A DNA stretch of 64,000 nt from Solibacillus sp. FSL W7-1436 (GTDB lineage: Bacteria; Bacillota; Bacilli; Bacillales_A; Planococcaceae), in the NCBI RefSeq assembly GCF_038007305.1, contig NZ_JBBOWV010000001.1, positions 3,586,501 through 3,650,500 of the forward strand, given 5' to 3'. Of this stretch, positions 32,708 through 42,667 are shown one piece after another. The translations under genes and the position numbers were made by a program. The notes under the pieces were generated by a model. That model saw nothing but the letters and a program-made list of their open reading frames with translations. It searched no databases and was not told where the DNA came from. Every line of letters starts with the position of its first letter. Positions within the stretch are counted from its first letter, which is position 1.

Positions 32708-34687
32708 CTATGCCCAAAAAGCAAGAGAACGTTTTTTCATCTCTTCTCTGTATTGCATAGTCGAAACCGGTAAAACTTTATTCGTATTATAATCCATAAT
32801 TACTCCATGCCGGCGAACGACATCCATTTGATTAATTTCTCCAGCATTGTACATGCGTTCAACCTCAAGAGGGTCCAATTCCAGCCATTGACGGCGGTTA
32901 TTACGAATATATTCACGCTCTTTTGATGTTGCTTCGTAATCCACTTCAAACGCGTCAATATCCCGGTCAATTTCATAAATTATTACGCCGTAATCAAGCT
33001 TTGCACGCTCAATCGATACATACTCATCAATCACATCTTCCAAAACTGCATGAATATCGCGTTCTAACGGGTCGCCTAAACCGCCGCCGCCTGCAGATGG
33101 TCGTGTAAATGAATCACCTTTTTTCACTTCTACATTGGAGAAGATAGTCCCTAAAAACTCTTCATCACTTTGATTCGGATTAAGGATGGCCCCTTGTGGA
33201 ATAGAAGGTAATCCCCCTTTGATGCCCCATGTAATCGAGCGTGAGCGGTCACAGCAATAGGACATGACCGTATTATTTATATCTGTTAACATACCGCCCT
33301 TTTCAACACCGCAGCCCCCGCGATATTTACCCGGACCTGCAGAATCGGTTATGATTTGGTGCTTCGTCGTAATAACCGGTGACAGCCGTTCCTGACCTTC
33401 ACAAGGTTGAACACTTAACCCGACCCCGAAAACCGGTGAAGTTGTATTTGCGCCGTCTCGGTCAATACGGCCACCATGACCGCCCGCCATCCAGTCGTAC
33501 CACATAAAGTACTCACTGCCATTTTGTCGTTTATCATAACCGCCAATTAATAAATACTCTAAGTTAAAGGAACAAGCAATTGCACGTTCCGGCATGATGT
33601 TGGACCATAATTCAAAGCACGCATTCATGATTTTTTCAAACGACCCCGAACAGTAGCCCGATACCGCCACCGGACTTGGTGCATTGACTACGGTATTTTC
33701 AGGGAGATACGTTTTTACGACCCGATAGAAGCCCGAGTTTAACGGAATGTCCGGGAAGAATGTCTTGGTCCCTGCATAAGTTCCCGAAAGTGCCGAACCA
33801 AAACCGGCATTTAAAAAGCAGCTAATGTACGGGTGCGATCCGCTTAAATCATATAAAATTTCATCGTCCGTTATCGTCATTTTCACACGTATCGGAATTA
33901 GACCATCCCCAAGCTGCGGGTCCATATCAATATAATCCACGGTTTCCCATTCCCCTTTAGGCAAAACCGCAATTTTTGCCTTCATTAAACGCTCCACATA
34001 ATTTTGTACTTCTTCGAAAGCTAATAAAACCGTATCAATTCCGTACTTGTCAATCATCTCATTTAATTGCTTTTCGCCAACTTTTGCGGCTTCCACTTGC
34101 GAACGTAAATCTCCAATTCGTTCTTCCGGAATACGCATATTTTTTACGATAATATTGACAATATCTTTTAAGTATTGGCCTTTACTGTATATCCGTACAG
34201 GCGGAATCCGCAATCCTTCGCCGAAATGTTCTTTCGCTGTAATATCGAAAGATCCAGGGTTTGAACCACCGACATCTGCCCAGTGCCCGTTCGTTTGCAT
34301 CAGGGCAATAAGCTTTTCTCCATGAAATACGGGTAAAACGACTCGGACATCACTGAAATGTGTCCCTCCACGATAAGGATCATTTACTAAAAAAACGTCA
34401 CCCGGGTGGATATCGTCCGCAAAATCTTCCAAAACTGCCTTCGCTGTTAAATGCAATGTTCCTACATGAACCGAAATATCCTGTGTCCCTTGCATGACCG
34501 TATTTCCATCGGCATCACATAGTGCACAACTAAAATCACGGTTATAAATCACAAACGAATAACATGTACGCAACATTTGCTCTGCCATCTGATCGACCAG
34601 ATTGACAAACCCGTTTTTCAACACTTCAAATGTTACGGGATCTAGATTTTGCACTTGATTATGTTCTGCTAATTTCATTGTACTCAT
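32708..34687 (-). CDS. hydantoinase B / oxoprolinase-family protein (HyuB, lactamase subunit candidate)
   Basis: A 659-residue HyuB-type catalytic subunit (DPVTFEVLKNGFVNLVDQMA, VMQGTQDISVHVGTLHLTAK, DVFLVNDPYRGGTHFSDVRV). Together with HyuA it forms ATP-dependent cyclic amide hydrolases such as N-methylhydantoinase, 5-oxoprolinase, caprolactamase and OplBA. ATG 34687 is chosen since AAGGAGG abuts the earlier ATG (34696). Last gene of the sigma-54 operon. The genetic company (omega-aminotransferase, aldehyde dehydrogenase) favours a lactam substrate. Confidence 0.87.
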   Translation of the reverse strand: MSTMKLAEHNQVQNLDPVTFEVLKNGFVNLVDQMAEQMLRTCYSFVIYNRDFSCALCDADGNTVMQGTQDISVHVGTLHLTAKAVLEDFADDIHPGDVFLVNDPYRGGTHFSDVRVVLPVFHGEKLIALMQTNGHWADVGGSNPGSFDITAKEHFGEGLRIPPVRIYSKGQYLKDIVNIIVKNMRIPEERIGDLRSQVEAAKVGEKQLNEMIDKYGIDTVLLAFEEVQNYVERLMKAKIAVLPKGEWETVDYIDMDPQLGDGLIPIRVKMTITDDEILYDLSGSHPYISCFLNAGFGSALSGTYAGTKTFFPDIPLNSGFYRVVKTYLPENTVVNAPSPVAVSGYCSGSFEKIMNACFELWSNIMPERAIACSFNLEYLLIGGYDKRQNGSEYFMWYDWMAGGHGGRIDRDGANTTSPVFGVGLSVQPCEGQERLSPVITTKHQIITDSAGPGKYRGGCGVEKGGMLTDINNTVMSYCCDRSRSITWGIKGGLPSIPQGAILNPNQSDEEFLGTIFSNVEVKKGDSFTRPSAGGGGLGDPLERDIHAVLEDVIDEYVSIERAKLDYGVIIYEIDRDIDAFEVDYEATSKEREYIRNNRRQWLELDPLEVERMYNAGEINQMDVVRRHGVIMDYNTNKVLPVSTMQYREEMKKRSLAFWA

Positions 34688-34708
34688 AGACTTCATCCTC
34701 CTTATCGT

Positions 34709-36736
34709 TTATTCGTTCACCGTAATAATGATATTTTTATAGACATCTACTTCCGCCGTAAATCCTGGTGGGATTACTGTCGTCGTATCTAACTGATCTA
34801 CGATTGCCGGACCTTGTATTTGTGTGTAGACCGGAATTTTATCGCGGTGATATACTTTCGTATCGACAAATTCCCCTTCGAAATAAACAGGACGTGTCTC
34901 TTTATAAGCATCTTCTAACGTTCCTTCTTGTTCATATTGCAGAAATTCCGGTTTTGGCACCGTTCCAATGGCTGTTACACGCAATCCGTAAATTTCCACC
35001 GTCTGTTCAGGATCAGAGAAAGCAAATTCACGTTCATGTTCTTTATGGAAAGCAGCCAGTACATCTTCTAATGAAGTCAATTCATCCGGAACAACTACAG
35101 CCAATGATCGCCATTGCCCCTTATAGCGAAGGTCAATATAGTTCATCAACGTTGAAGTTTCTTCGGAAATCCCCTCTTCTTCCAGCAGCGCTTTCGCCTC
35201 AGTTCTCAACTCGCTGAACTGTTCAGTTAACTCTTCAACTGATACATCCGTCACTTTTTTCACGTACGTTTTTGAAATATCATGACGCACATCAACGAGC
35301 AGACAACCCATTGCAGCAGCGACGCCCGGATGTGTCGGGATAATTACTTTCGGGATATTTAAATCTTTTGCTAAATAAGCACCGTGCAATGGTCCTGCAC
35401 CACCGAATGCTACGAGAGCAAAATCACGCGGGTCATACCCTCGACGTACCGAAATTAATCGAACGGCATCGCTCATATTGGCGTTGGCCACTTGGATAAT
35501 CGCATTTGCGGCTTCTTCAACAGACTGGTTAAATTCATCCGCAATGGACTTCACTGCCTGAGTTGCAGCAGATTTATCCAGTTGCATTGTGCCATCCAGT
35601 AAATTAACACCTAAACGGCCTAACACTAAATTCGCATCTGAGTTGGTTGGTTCTGTTCCTCCACGACCATAACAAGCAGGGCCTGGTGCAGCACCGGCGC
35701 TTTGTGGTCCGTTTCGTAATGATCCGCCTTCATCTTTCCATGCAAGGCTGCCCCCACCTGCTCCAATCGTTAATATTTCAATACTCGGGAACCCTATCGG
35801 ATAACCGTATTCAATCGACCAGTCTTTTGTAATGCGAATATCTCCCTCGAACATTAAGGAGATGTCGGTACTCGTTCCGCCCATATCCAAACCGATCGCA
35901 TTATCAAATCCGCATAATTTGGCAATATGTTTACTTGCAATCGCTCCTGCAGCAATCCCTGAGCTTGCTAATCTTGCAGCATAACGAGGAACTGTACTCG
36001 ACGTCATTACCCCGCCGCCTGAATGCAGTACTAAAATTTCCTCTTCATAGCCTTTTTTCTGCATTTCATCGCTTAACTTACTAATATATCTGCTCATAAT
36101 CGGTCCTAGAACGGCATTAATAATCGTCGTGCTCATCCGTTCATGTTCAAAAATTTCCGGCAAGACTTCACTGGATATACAAACATAGACATCCGGCAGT
36201 TCCTCTTTTAAAATTTCCTTTACTTTTGCTTCATTTTCTCCATTAACATAGGCATTAATAAAGCAGACGGCAATAGATTCGGTATTTCTGCGTTTCAGCT
36301 TTTTTGCTAATGCGCGAATTTCGTCCTCCTGAATTGCTTCTAAAATATTGCCTTCATAATCTGTCCGTTCCGTGACCTCAAATCGATCACGCCGTTGAAT
36401 ATAAGGTTTTGCTGTATCTTTATACGTATCCCATATGTCTTCTTTTGTACCACGTCGAATTTCAGTTACATCCCGAAAGCCTTTTGTTGTGATCAGTGCT
36501 GTTTTCGGTAACTTCCGTTCAATCAGCGCATTCGTGCCTACTGTAGTGCCATGAGAAAATATTTTTATATCCTTGCCGTCTAATCGGGCCTTCTCAATTC
36601 CATTAATAATGCCTTCTTCCGGGTTTGATGGTGTAGAAGATGTTTTCGTTACAAACACTTCTCCCGTATTTTCGTTAAATACAAAAACATCTGTAAAAGT
36701 TCCACCAACATCAATAGCTAAACGAGTATGTGTCAT
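34709..36736 (-). CDS. hydantoinase A / oxoprolinase-family protein (HyuA, ATPase subunit)
   Basis: A 675-residue HyuA-type subunit with the actin-like ATPase signature: RLAIDVGGTFTDVFVF, SHGTTVGTNALIER, LDMGGTSTDISLM and FGGAGPLHGAYLAKDL. It phosphorylates the cyclic amide so that HyuB can open it. ATG 36736 follows GAAGG; an earlier ATG (36754) lacks a site. The gap to the aldehyde dehydrogenase gene is 99 nt, the largest in the operon, with no hairpin. Confidence 0.88.
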   Translation of the reverse strand: MTHTRLAIDVGGTFTDVFVFNENTGEVFVTKTSSTPSNPEEGIINGIEKARLDGKDIKIFSHGTTVGTNALIERKLPKTALITTKGFRDVTEIRRGTKEDIWDTYKDTAKPYIQRRDRFEVTERTDYEGNILEAIQEDEIRALAKKLKRRNTESIAVCFINAYVNGENEAKVKEILKEELPDVYVCISSEVLPEIFEHERMSTTIINAVLGPIMSRYISKLSDEMQKKGYEEEILVLHSGGGVMTSSTVPRYAARLASSGIAAGAIASKHIAKLCGFDNAIGLDMGGTSTDISLMFEGDIRITKDWSIEYGYPIGFPSIEILTIGAGGGSLAWKDEGGSLRNGPQSAGAAPGPACYGRGGTEPTNSDANLVLGRLGVNLLDGTMQLDKSAATQAVKSIADEFNQSVEEAANAIIQVANANMSDAVRLISVRRGYDPRDFALVAFGGAGPLHGAYLAKDLNIPKVIIPTHPGVAAAMGCLLVDVRHDISKTYVKKVTDVSVEELTEQFSELRTEAKALLEEEGISEETSTLMNYIDLRYKGQWRSLAVVVPDELTSLEDVLAAFHKEHEREFAFSDPEQTVEIYGLRVTAIGTVPKPEFLQYEQEGTLEDAYKETRPVYFEGEFVDTKVYHRDKIPVYTQIQGPAIVDQLDTTTVIPPGFTAEVDVYKNIIITVNE

Positions 36737-36835
36737 AGAGATACCTTCTTTCATAAGGAAGTTTATTGTAATGAACCGGACAGTATTGGTCGTTTTTATA
36801 ATTAAATTAAGTGAATAGTCAGATAAAAAAACCTG

Positions 36836-38227
36836 CTATTTCATATTGATCGTAACGGTTTTCATTGTCGTGAAAAATTCTTTCGCCGCCTGACCTTGTT
36901 CACGGGCACCTGTACTAGAATTTTTCACACCGCCAAACGGGGCTTGTGGTTCTGCTCCGCCTGTTTCATCATTTACCTGGACAAGCCCTACTTCACTGCG
37001 CTTAATAAAATCAAACGCTTTTTGGATATTTTCAGTATAGATTGAAGCACTTAATCCAAACTCCGAATCATTCGATAATTGAATTGCTTCCTCGTAATCT
37101 TTCACTTTTACGACAGCCAGCACCGGCCCGAAAATTTCTTCGCGTGCAATTGCCATTTCATGAGTCACATTTTTAAAAATCGTCGGCTGAATATAGTAGC
37201 CCTCTGTTTCATTTGGAGCCGGTTCACCACCGTAAATAAGTTCTGCGCCTTCAGATTTCGCCTTTTCTATTGCCGCTAAAATATTTTCATATTGTCCTTG
37301 TGAAACAACAGGTCCCATCGTTACACCAACTTCAATTTTCTTCGTTTCTTCAATTAATAACGCCAGTACTTCTTCATAAACCGCCTGTTCGATATAAACA
37401 CGGCTTGTGGCTGTGCAGCGCTGACCCGTCTGTTTCATCGCACCTTCGATTGTCAATTTTGCTGCTGATTTTAAATCGGCGTCCGCTAAAATAATCGCCG
37501 CATTTTTCCCGCCAAGCTCCAGCTGAATTTTTTTGTTTGTCGATCCGGCTGTATTTAAAATACTTTGTCCGACGCCATTTGAACCTGTAAATGTTATTGC
37601 CTTTACTTCAGGGGCTTCCAATAAAACTTGCCCGACTTTTGAACCGCGCCCCTGTACAACATTGACGACGGATTTCGGGAATCCAGCCCGTTCAAATAAT
37701 TCGCCTAGCAGCTTTCCGGTCAATGCTGCTTCAACTGAAGGCTTCCAAACTACAGTATTTCCGTAAACTAAGGCTGGTGCCATTTTCCACAGCGGAATGG
37801 CTACAGGGAAATTCCAAGGAGTAATTGCTGCAATTACGCCAAGCGGTACACGCTTCGTATACAAAATCTTATCTTCACTGGCTGAAGGCAGTACTTCACC
37901 TGTTGCCCGCATCCCTTCCTGGGCATAGTAACGTAAAATCGAAGCACCACGCTTTACTTCTCCGATCATTTCATTTTTTGTTTTTCCCATTTCACGCGAA
38001 GCTGTTTCCGCTACAAGATCTATTTCTTCTTCCAGTAAATCCGCCATCACACGCAAAATTTCGCCGCGAGCAACAGAAGATTTATTTTTCCATTCCTCAA
38101 ATGCCTGATGTGCTGATGCAACGACTGCTTTCGTTTCGTCTACCGTCAGAAGTTCAACTTGGCCGATACATTCAGCCGGATTGGCTGGATTGAATTGTTC
38201 ACGGATTTCTCTAATAATGGTTGTCAT
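36836..38227 (-). CDS. NAD(P)-dependent aldehyde (semialdehyde) dehydrogenase
   Basis: A 463-residue aldehyde dehydrogenase with the catalytic Glu in LELGGKNAA and Cys in TGQRCTATSR, the cofactor loop TFTGSNGVGQ and AITPWNFPVAIP. It is slightly shorter at the N-terminus than the 480-490 residues typical of the family. Within this operon it likely oxidises the omega-semialdehyde from the aminotransferase to the dicarboxylate. Starts at ATG 38227 with AAGGAGG upstream. Confidence 0.88.
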   Translation of the reverse strand: MTTIIREIREQFNPANPAECIGQVELLTVDETKAVVASAHQAFEEWKNKSSVARGEILRVMADLLEEEIDLVAETASREMGKTKNEMIGEVKRGASILRYYAQEGMRATGEVLPSASEDKILYTKRVPLGVIAAITPWNFPVAIPLWKMAPALVYGNTVVWKPSVEAALTGKLLGELFERAGFPKSVVNVVQGRGSKVGQVLLEAPEVKAITFTGSNGVGQSILNTAGSTNKKIQLELGGKNAAIILADADLKSAAKLTIEGAMKQTGQRCTATSRVYIEQAVYEEVLALLIEETKKIEVGVTMGPVVSQGQYENILAAIEKAKSEGAELIYGGEPAPNETEGYYIQPTIFKNVTHEMAIAREEIFGPVLAVVKVKDYEEAIQLSNDSEFGLSASIYTENIQKAFDFIKRSEVGLVQVNDETGGAEPQAPFGGVKNSSTGAREQGQAAKEFFTTMKTVTINMK

Positions 38228-38238
38228 AAAATTCCTCC

Positions 38239-39366
38239 TTAAATAGACACAGTTTGTAGTACTTCTTTTAAAGGCGAATACGGCAGGTTGTGAGCGTGGG
38301 CAACTGCTTCATACGTAACTTTTCCGGTTACGGTATTCAATCCTTTTGCTAATGCATCGTTTTCAATCACAGCTTTTTCAAAGCCTTTGTTTGCAATTTG
38401 AAGTGCATACGGTAATGTGACATTTGTTAATGCAATCGTTGACGTCCTTGCCACGGCACCCGGTATATTTGAAACGGCATAATGTAATACGCCATGCTTT
38501 ACATAAACAGGCTCGCTATGTGTTGTAATCCGGTCGACAGTTTCAATTGAACCGCCCTGATCCACCGCAACATCGATAATTACAGAGCCTTTTGACATCG
38601 TCTTTACCATACTTTCTGTTACTAAACGTGGTGCACGTGCCCCCGGAATCAGCACGGCACCTATTAATAAATCCGCTGTCTTTACTTCCTCCGAAATGTT
38701 GAAACTATTGGACATACGTGTTTTTAATCGACCTGCAAACTGATCATCTAATTGACGCAGTCGATCAACATTCGTATCCAAAATCGTCACATCGGCTCCA
38801 GCTCCTACCGCCATTTTCGCAGCATTTGTCCCGACGATACCACCACCAATAATTACGACTTTTGCTGGGGATACTCCCGGAACACCACCTAAAAGCGTTC
38901 CTTTTCCGCCTTCATGTTTTTCAAGGAAATGCGCACCTAGTTGTACAGCCATACGTCCTGCCACTTCGCTCATTGGCGTTAATAAAGGTAATGTACCATT
39001 TGGAAGCTGGATTGTTTCATAAGCAATCGCAGTCACTTCTTTTTCAATAAGCTGTTTCGTTAATTCAGGTTCTGGCGCCAAATGTAAATAGGTGAACAAA
39101 ATTAAATTTTTCTTAAAGAAATGAAATTCCTGTTGTAATGGTTCTTTTACTTTAATAACCATTTCAGCATTCCAAGCTTCTTCAGCAGTCGCCACAATTT
39201 CTGCACCGACTTCTGTATAGGCTTCATCTGTAAATCCGCTTGCTAAGCCTGCACCCGTCTCCACCTTTATGCTATGACCACTTTTTTGAAGTTCAAAAAC
39301 ACCTCCGGGAGTCATTCCGACACGGTATTCATTATTTTTTATTTCCTTTGGAATCCCGATAATCAT
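38239..39366 (-). CDS. ald: alanine dehydrogenase
   Basis: A 375-residue L-alanine dehydrogenase ([20 protein letters not shown], catalytic Lys in [12 protein letters not shown] loop [31 protein letters not shown]). It deaminates alanine to pyruvate and ammonia. In this operon it would regenerate the pyruvate consumed by the aminotransferase. ATG 39366 follows AGAAGG. The start lies 4 nt after the aminotransferase stop. Confidence 0.93.
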   Translation of the reverse strand: MIIGIPKEIKNNEYRVGMTPGGVFELQKSGHSIKVETGAGLASGFTDEAYTEVGAEIVATAEEAWNAEMVIKVKEPLQQEFHFFKKNLILFTYLHLAPEPELTKQLIEKEVTAIAYETIQLPNGTLPLLTPMSEVAGRMAVQLGAHFLEKHEGGKGTLLGGVPGVSPAKVVIIGGGIVGTNAAKMAVGAGADVTILDTNVDRLRQLDDQFAGRLKTRMSNSFNISEEVKTADLLIGAVLIPGARAPRLVTESMVKTMSKGSVIIDVAVDQGGSIETVDRITTHSEPVYVKHGVLHYAVSNIPGAVARTSTIALTNVTLPYALQIANKGFEKAVIENDALAKGLNTVTGKVTYEAVAHAHNLPYSPLKEVLQTVSI

Positions 39367-39370
39367 TCGC

Positions 39371-40702
39371 TTAGCCTTCTTTCTCCACAATATTTTTACG
39401 CACAAATTCAAATGTCTCGTCTAAAATTCTTAATATTTCGTTCAATTCTGCTTGCGATAAAATTAGTGGGGGCGCAAACACAATCGTATCTTGTTCATAC
39501 GTAACCGTTCGCAAGATTAAACCTCTTTTCATCGTTTCCTGTACAAAAATCGGGCTTAGTAATGTGTCGAACAGTTCACCCGTCTCGCGGCTTTTTACTA
39601 ACTCAATCGCTCCAAGTAAACCGAGTGTGCGCACACGGCCGATAAAACTGTATTTATCCTGTAGAACACGGAAGCCCTCCAGCATTGCTTCACCCATTTT
39701 TGCTGCATTTTCCACAAGGTTTTCACGTTCAATAATTTCAATATTTTTCAACCCGACTGCACATGCCATTGCATGGCCGCTGTAAGTATAGCCATGCATT
39801 AATGTCCCTTTCGACAGCTCACATAAATCCTGGTGAATATTTTCCGAAATGACAACGCCGCCAAGTTGTGCATAGCCGCTTGATACGCCTTTTGCGAATG
39901 TAATCATATCCGGAACTACATCGTAATGCTGCATGCCGAATAATTTACCTGTACGACCGAAACCAGTGATTACTTCATCCGCAATAAATAAAATGCCGTA
40001 CTCATCACAAATTTCACGGACTTCTTTAAAATAATTTTCCTGGGCGATATTTACTCCACCTGCTCCTTGTACTGGCTCTGACATGAACGCTGCAACTGTT
40101 TCAGGTCCTAGCTGTTCAATTGTGTCTCGTAAATTACGTGCAGACTGATTGTAGACATAATGGAAGCCAGGTGCATGTGAATTAGTAAAGTCACGGAATG
40201 CTTTTAACCCAGTTGCATTTGTTGCTCCCATTGCTACTCCATGGTAAGACTGTGTACGTGAAATAATTGTCTGGCGCTGTGGCTGACCTTTCAGTACCCA
40301 GTAATGACGTGCTAATTTAATCGCTGTGTCATTAGACTCTGAACCGCCAGACGTGAAGAATACTGTGTTTAAATTTCCAGGGGCCATCGATGCAATTTTG
40401 GACGCTAAGCGAATGGCCGGTTCATTACTAAACGTTGCAAAACACGAACTGAATGCCAACTTTCCCATCTGCTCCTTTGCCGCTTCCGCGATTTCTTCAC
40501 GGCCATGTCCAACATTGACATTCCATAAAGAAGACATCCCGTCAATATACACTTTGCCTTCCATATCTTTTAAATAAATTCCCTCACCTTCAGTAAAAAT
40601 TGCAGCCGGTCCATCAGCTTGCTGTTGTTCAATAGAAGATGTCGGGTGGAGAAAATGTTTCTGATCCAATACTTTTAATGTTTCTTTTAACTGAATTGTC
40701 AT
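39371..40702 (-). CDS. class III omega-aminotransferase (pyruvate-dependent type)
   Basis: A 443-residue PLP enzyme of the omega-amino acid:pyruvate/beta-alanine group. [10 protein letters not shown] and [20 protein letters not shown] form the cofactor phosphate-binding region; the metal-free D in [15 protein letters not shown] and the Schiff-base Lys in [11 protein letters not shown] are present. It transfers the omega-amino group of an amino acid to pyruvate, giving a semialdehyde and alanine. First gene of the operon, behind a sigma-54 promoter. Confidence 0.88.
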   Translation of the reverse strand: MTIQLKETLKVLDQKHFLHPTSSIEQQQADGPAAIFTEGEGIYLKDMEGKVYIDGMSSLWNVNVGHGREEIAEAAKEQMGKLAFSSCFATFSNEPAIRLASKIASMAPGNLNTVFFTSGGSESNDTAIKLARHYWVLKGQPQRQTIISRTQSYHGVAMGATNATGLKAFRDFTNSHAPGFHYVYNQSARNLRDTIEQLGPETVAAFMSEPVQGAGGVNIAQENYFKEVREICDEYGILFIADEVITGFGRTGKLFGMQHYDVVPDMITFAKGVSSGYAQLGGVVISENIHQDLCELSKGTLMHGYTYSGHAMACAVGLKNIEIIERENLVENAAKMGEAMLEGFRVLQDKYSFIGRVRTLGLLGAIELVKSRETGELFDTLLSPIFVQETMKRGLILRTVTYEQDTIVFAPPLILSQAELNEILRILDETFEFVRKNIVEKEG

Positions 40703-40747
40703 AAATAGTTCCCCTCATTTCGATTTATTTACCTACACCTACTAATG

Positions 40748-40763
40748 AGCAATTCTCGTGCCA
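40748..40763 (-). promoter_or_regulatory. sigma-54 (-24/-12) promoter of the aminotransferase operon
   Basis: On the - strand TGGCAC, 5 bp, TTGCT, an exact match to the sigma-54 consensus, about 45 nt before the aminotransferase start. Confidence 0.9.
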
Positions 40764-40804
40764 ACTTTTATTTGAAGGGAATAAAATATAAATCTTTCAA
40801 CTAA

Positions 40805-40834
40805 AAGACATCACTAGATGATAAGTGATGTCTT
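40805..40834 (-). terminator. terminator of the activator gene
   Basis: AAGACATCACT (40805-40815) pairs with AGTGATGTCTT (40824-40834), followed on the - strand by TTAG. It lies between the activator gene and the sigma-54 promoter. Confidence 0.6.
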
Positions 40835-40947
40835 AGCTGTTATATTTTTTTGGCTTTTCTATATATATGATTTGTATTTTTTCAACAAAGTTGTATAACA
40901 TCATACATTTTATTTATTTATACATTTTAAATTCAGAACTGCAAATT

Positions 40948-40971
40948 TGATGCAAAAACGCATCATCTATC
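40948..40971 (-). promoter_or_regulatory. candidate upstream activating sequence 1
   Basis: TGATGC-6 bp-GCATCA palindrome, ending GCATCATCTATC (40960-40971), about 185 bp upstream of the -24/-12 element and overlapping the activator stop. The 12-mer GCATCATCTATC recurs in the permease control region (44269-44280). Confidence 0.5.
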
Positions 40972-42603
40972 TTCATACGAAATATTGCGTGTCAACTGAT
41001 ATTTTTGTATTTTCCGGACTAATGTTGACTGATCACACCCGAGAGACTTAGCTGTTTCACGAATGCTTGGATGTTCAGATAATGCTTGTTTAATCAGCTG
41101 TTTTTCAAATAGAGCCACTTGTTCTTTCAGCGTCCCCGCAAACTTGGGATGCACAGTTTGTTTAGTTTCAAAGTTCTCATCGTGCTGATTTTTTAAAATA
41201 TGCACAATATCCGGATTGCTGTCCAATTCCTGTTTTACCATGTTCACAGTTATTTCCGGCTGAACAGCAAGCAGGCAAATCCGTTCTACGATATTTTTGA
41301 GCTGCCGGACATTACCGGGCCAGTCATATGCCTTAAAGATTTTCAATGCGTCTTTTTTAATCGTCCGGTGGATGCCATATTTTTTATTAATTAATGCTAG
41401 AAAATGATTTACAAGCGGAATAATATCTTCCCGGCGCTGTCTTAACGGCGGGACTTCTATAGGAATAATATTCAAGCGGTAATACAAATCTTCCCGGAAA
41501 CTGCCCTGCTTTACCATTTCTGCCAAGTTTCTGTTTGTTGCGGCTATAATCCGTACATCTATCGGAATCGGCTTTCCGCTGCCGATGCGCTGAACCTCGC
41601 ATTCCTGCAACACGCGCAATAATTTCACCTGTAACAGCAAGGGCATTTCGCCAATTTCATCTAAAAACACTGTACCGCCTGAAGCAATTTCAAACAGCCC
41701 TGCTTTTCCACCTTTAATGGCACCAGTAAAGGCACCTGCTTCGTAACCAAAAAGTTCCGATTCCAATAATGTATCCGGTATCGCACTGCAGTTAATCGTT
41801 AATAATTGCTTTTCACTGCGCCTGCTGGATGTATGGATGAGCTTTGTAATTTCTTCTTTCCCTACTCCCGACTCACCACTGATTAATACAGTAGAGTCCA
41901 CTTCTGCTACTCTCATCGCGCGATCTACTACTTGTTCCATGGCACAGGACATCGAAATAATATTCGTTTCTTTTGTATGTATCGCCTGCAATTTGTTTTT
42001 AAAATTTTCATTTTGTATTTCCAGCTTCTGCACTTCTTGTTCCAATATTTTCAGTTCGGTCATATCACGGGTAATGGCAACTACATATTGCAGTTCCCCT
42101 GCCTCATCGAATATCGGCTTTCCCGTTACTAAAAAGCACTTGCCATTAATAAACGTCTGCAAAATCGTTACTTTTTCTTTGGATTCAATCACTTTCATCG
42201 AAATGGAATCACTCATCAATCCCTCTGCCATTGCATCTTTCGCATATCTTCCCATTAGATCAATGCCGACAATTTCAATATCGCTTTTATTCTGAAACAA
42301 AATTTTGCCTTGGCGATCACAAATTGTAATGCCGTCGGAGATGGAGTTTAACACTTTAGTCGAAAGCGGATTCATAAAATCGCTGTCGCTGAACTGTTTT
42401 AATGACCGCACATTAAATAAATCCCCCTGTACCGACTCCAGTACTTGTACAAAATAGCCATCTACCTCAAATAATTCTTTTTCATTTTTATATTCGTTGA
42501 TAATATTTTCGATTAAGTCCGGCTGTATTTCGCTTTTTGCTATAATTTCACCGTTTTTAACTACAAAAAAATGCTCTCCTTTATGGAACCCTACTATTGG
42601 CAT
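40963..42603 (-). CDS. sigma-54-dependent activator (PAS-AAA-Fis)
   Basis: A 546-residue enhancer-binding protein. The N-terminal ~85 residues are of unknown fold (FHKGEHFFVVKNGEIIAKSE); a PAS domain follows (about 85-190, VLNSISDGITICDRQGKILF). Then the AAA+ domain has Walker A GESGVGKEE, the sigma-54 contact loop GAFTGA and Walker B GGTVFLDEIG. The C-terminal Fis-like helix-turn-helix is SIRETAKSLGCDQSTLVRKI. It should drive the two -24/-12 promoters of this locus. ATG 42603 (AGAGG 11 nt upstream) is favoured over GTG 42612. Confidence 0.9.
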   Translation of the reverse strand: MPIVGFHKGEHFFVVKNGEIIAKSEIQPDLIENIINEYKNEKELFEVDGYFVQVLESVQGDLFNVRSLKQFSDSDFMNPLSTKVLNSISDGITICDRQGKILFQNKSDIEIVGIDLMGRYAKDAMAEGLMSDSISMKVIESKEKVTILQTFINGKCFLVTGKPIFDEAGELQYVVAITRDMTELKILEQEVQKLEIQNENFKNKLQAIHTKETNIISMSCAMEQVVDRAMRVAEVDSTVLISGESGVGKEEITKLIHTSSRRSEKQLLTINCSAIPDTLLESELFGYEAGAFTGAIKGGKAGLFEIASGGTVFLDEIGEMPLLLQVKLLRVLQECEVQRIGSGKPIPIDVRIIAATNRNLAEMVKQGSFREDLYYRLNIIPIEVPPLRQRREDIIPLVNHFLALINKKYGIHRTIKKDALKIFKAYDWPGNVRQLKNIVERICLLAVQPEITVNMVKQELDSNPDIVHILKNQHDENFETKQTVHPKFAGTLKEQVALFEKQLIKQALSEHPSIRETAKSLGCDQSTLVRKIQKYQLTRNISYEDR

Positions 42604-42625
42604 AATGGTCACATCCTCTCTAAAA

Positions 42626-42653
42626 TACCCTTAGACAGCCTGTATCTAAGGGT
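42626..42653 (-). terminator. terminator of the permease gene
   Basis: TACCCTTAGA (42626-42635) pairs with TCTAAGGGTA (42644-42653), followed on the - strand by TTTTAG. Confidence 0.75.
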
Positions 42654-42667
42654 ATTCTTCACCTATT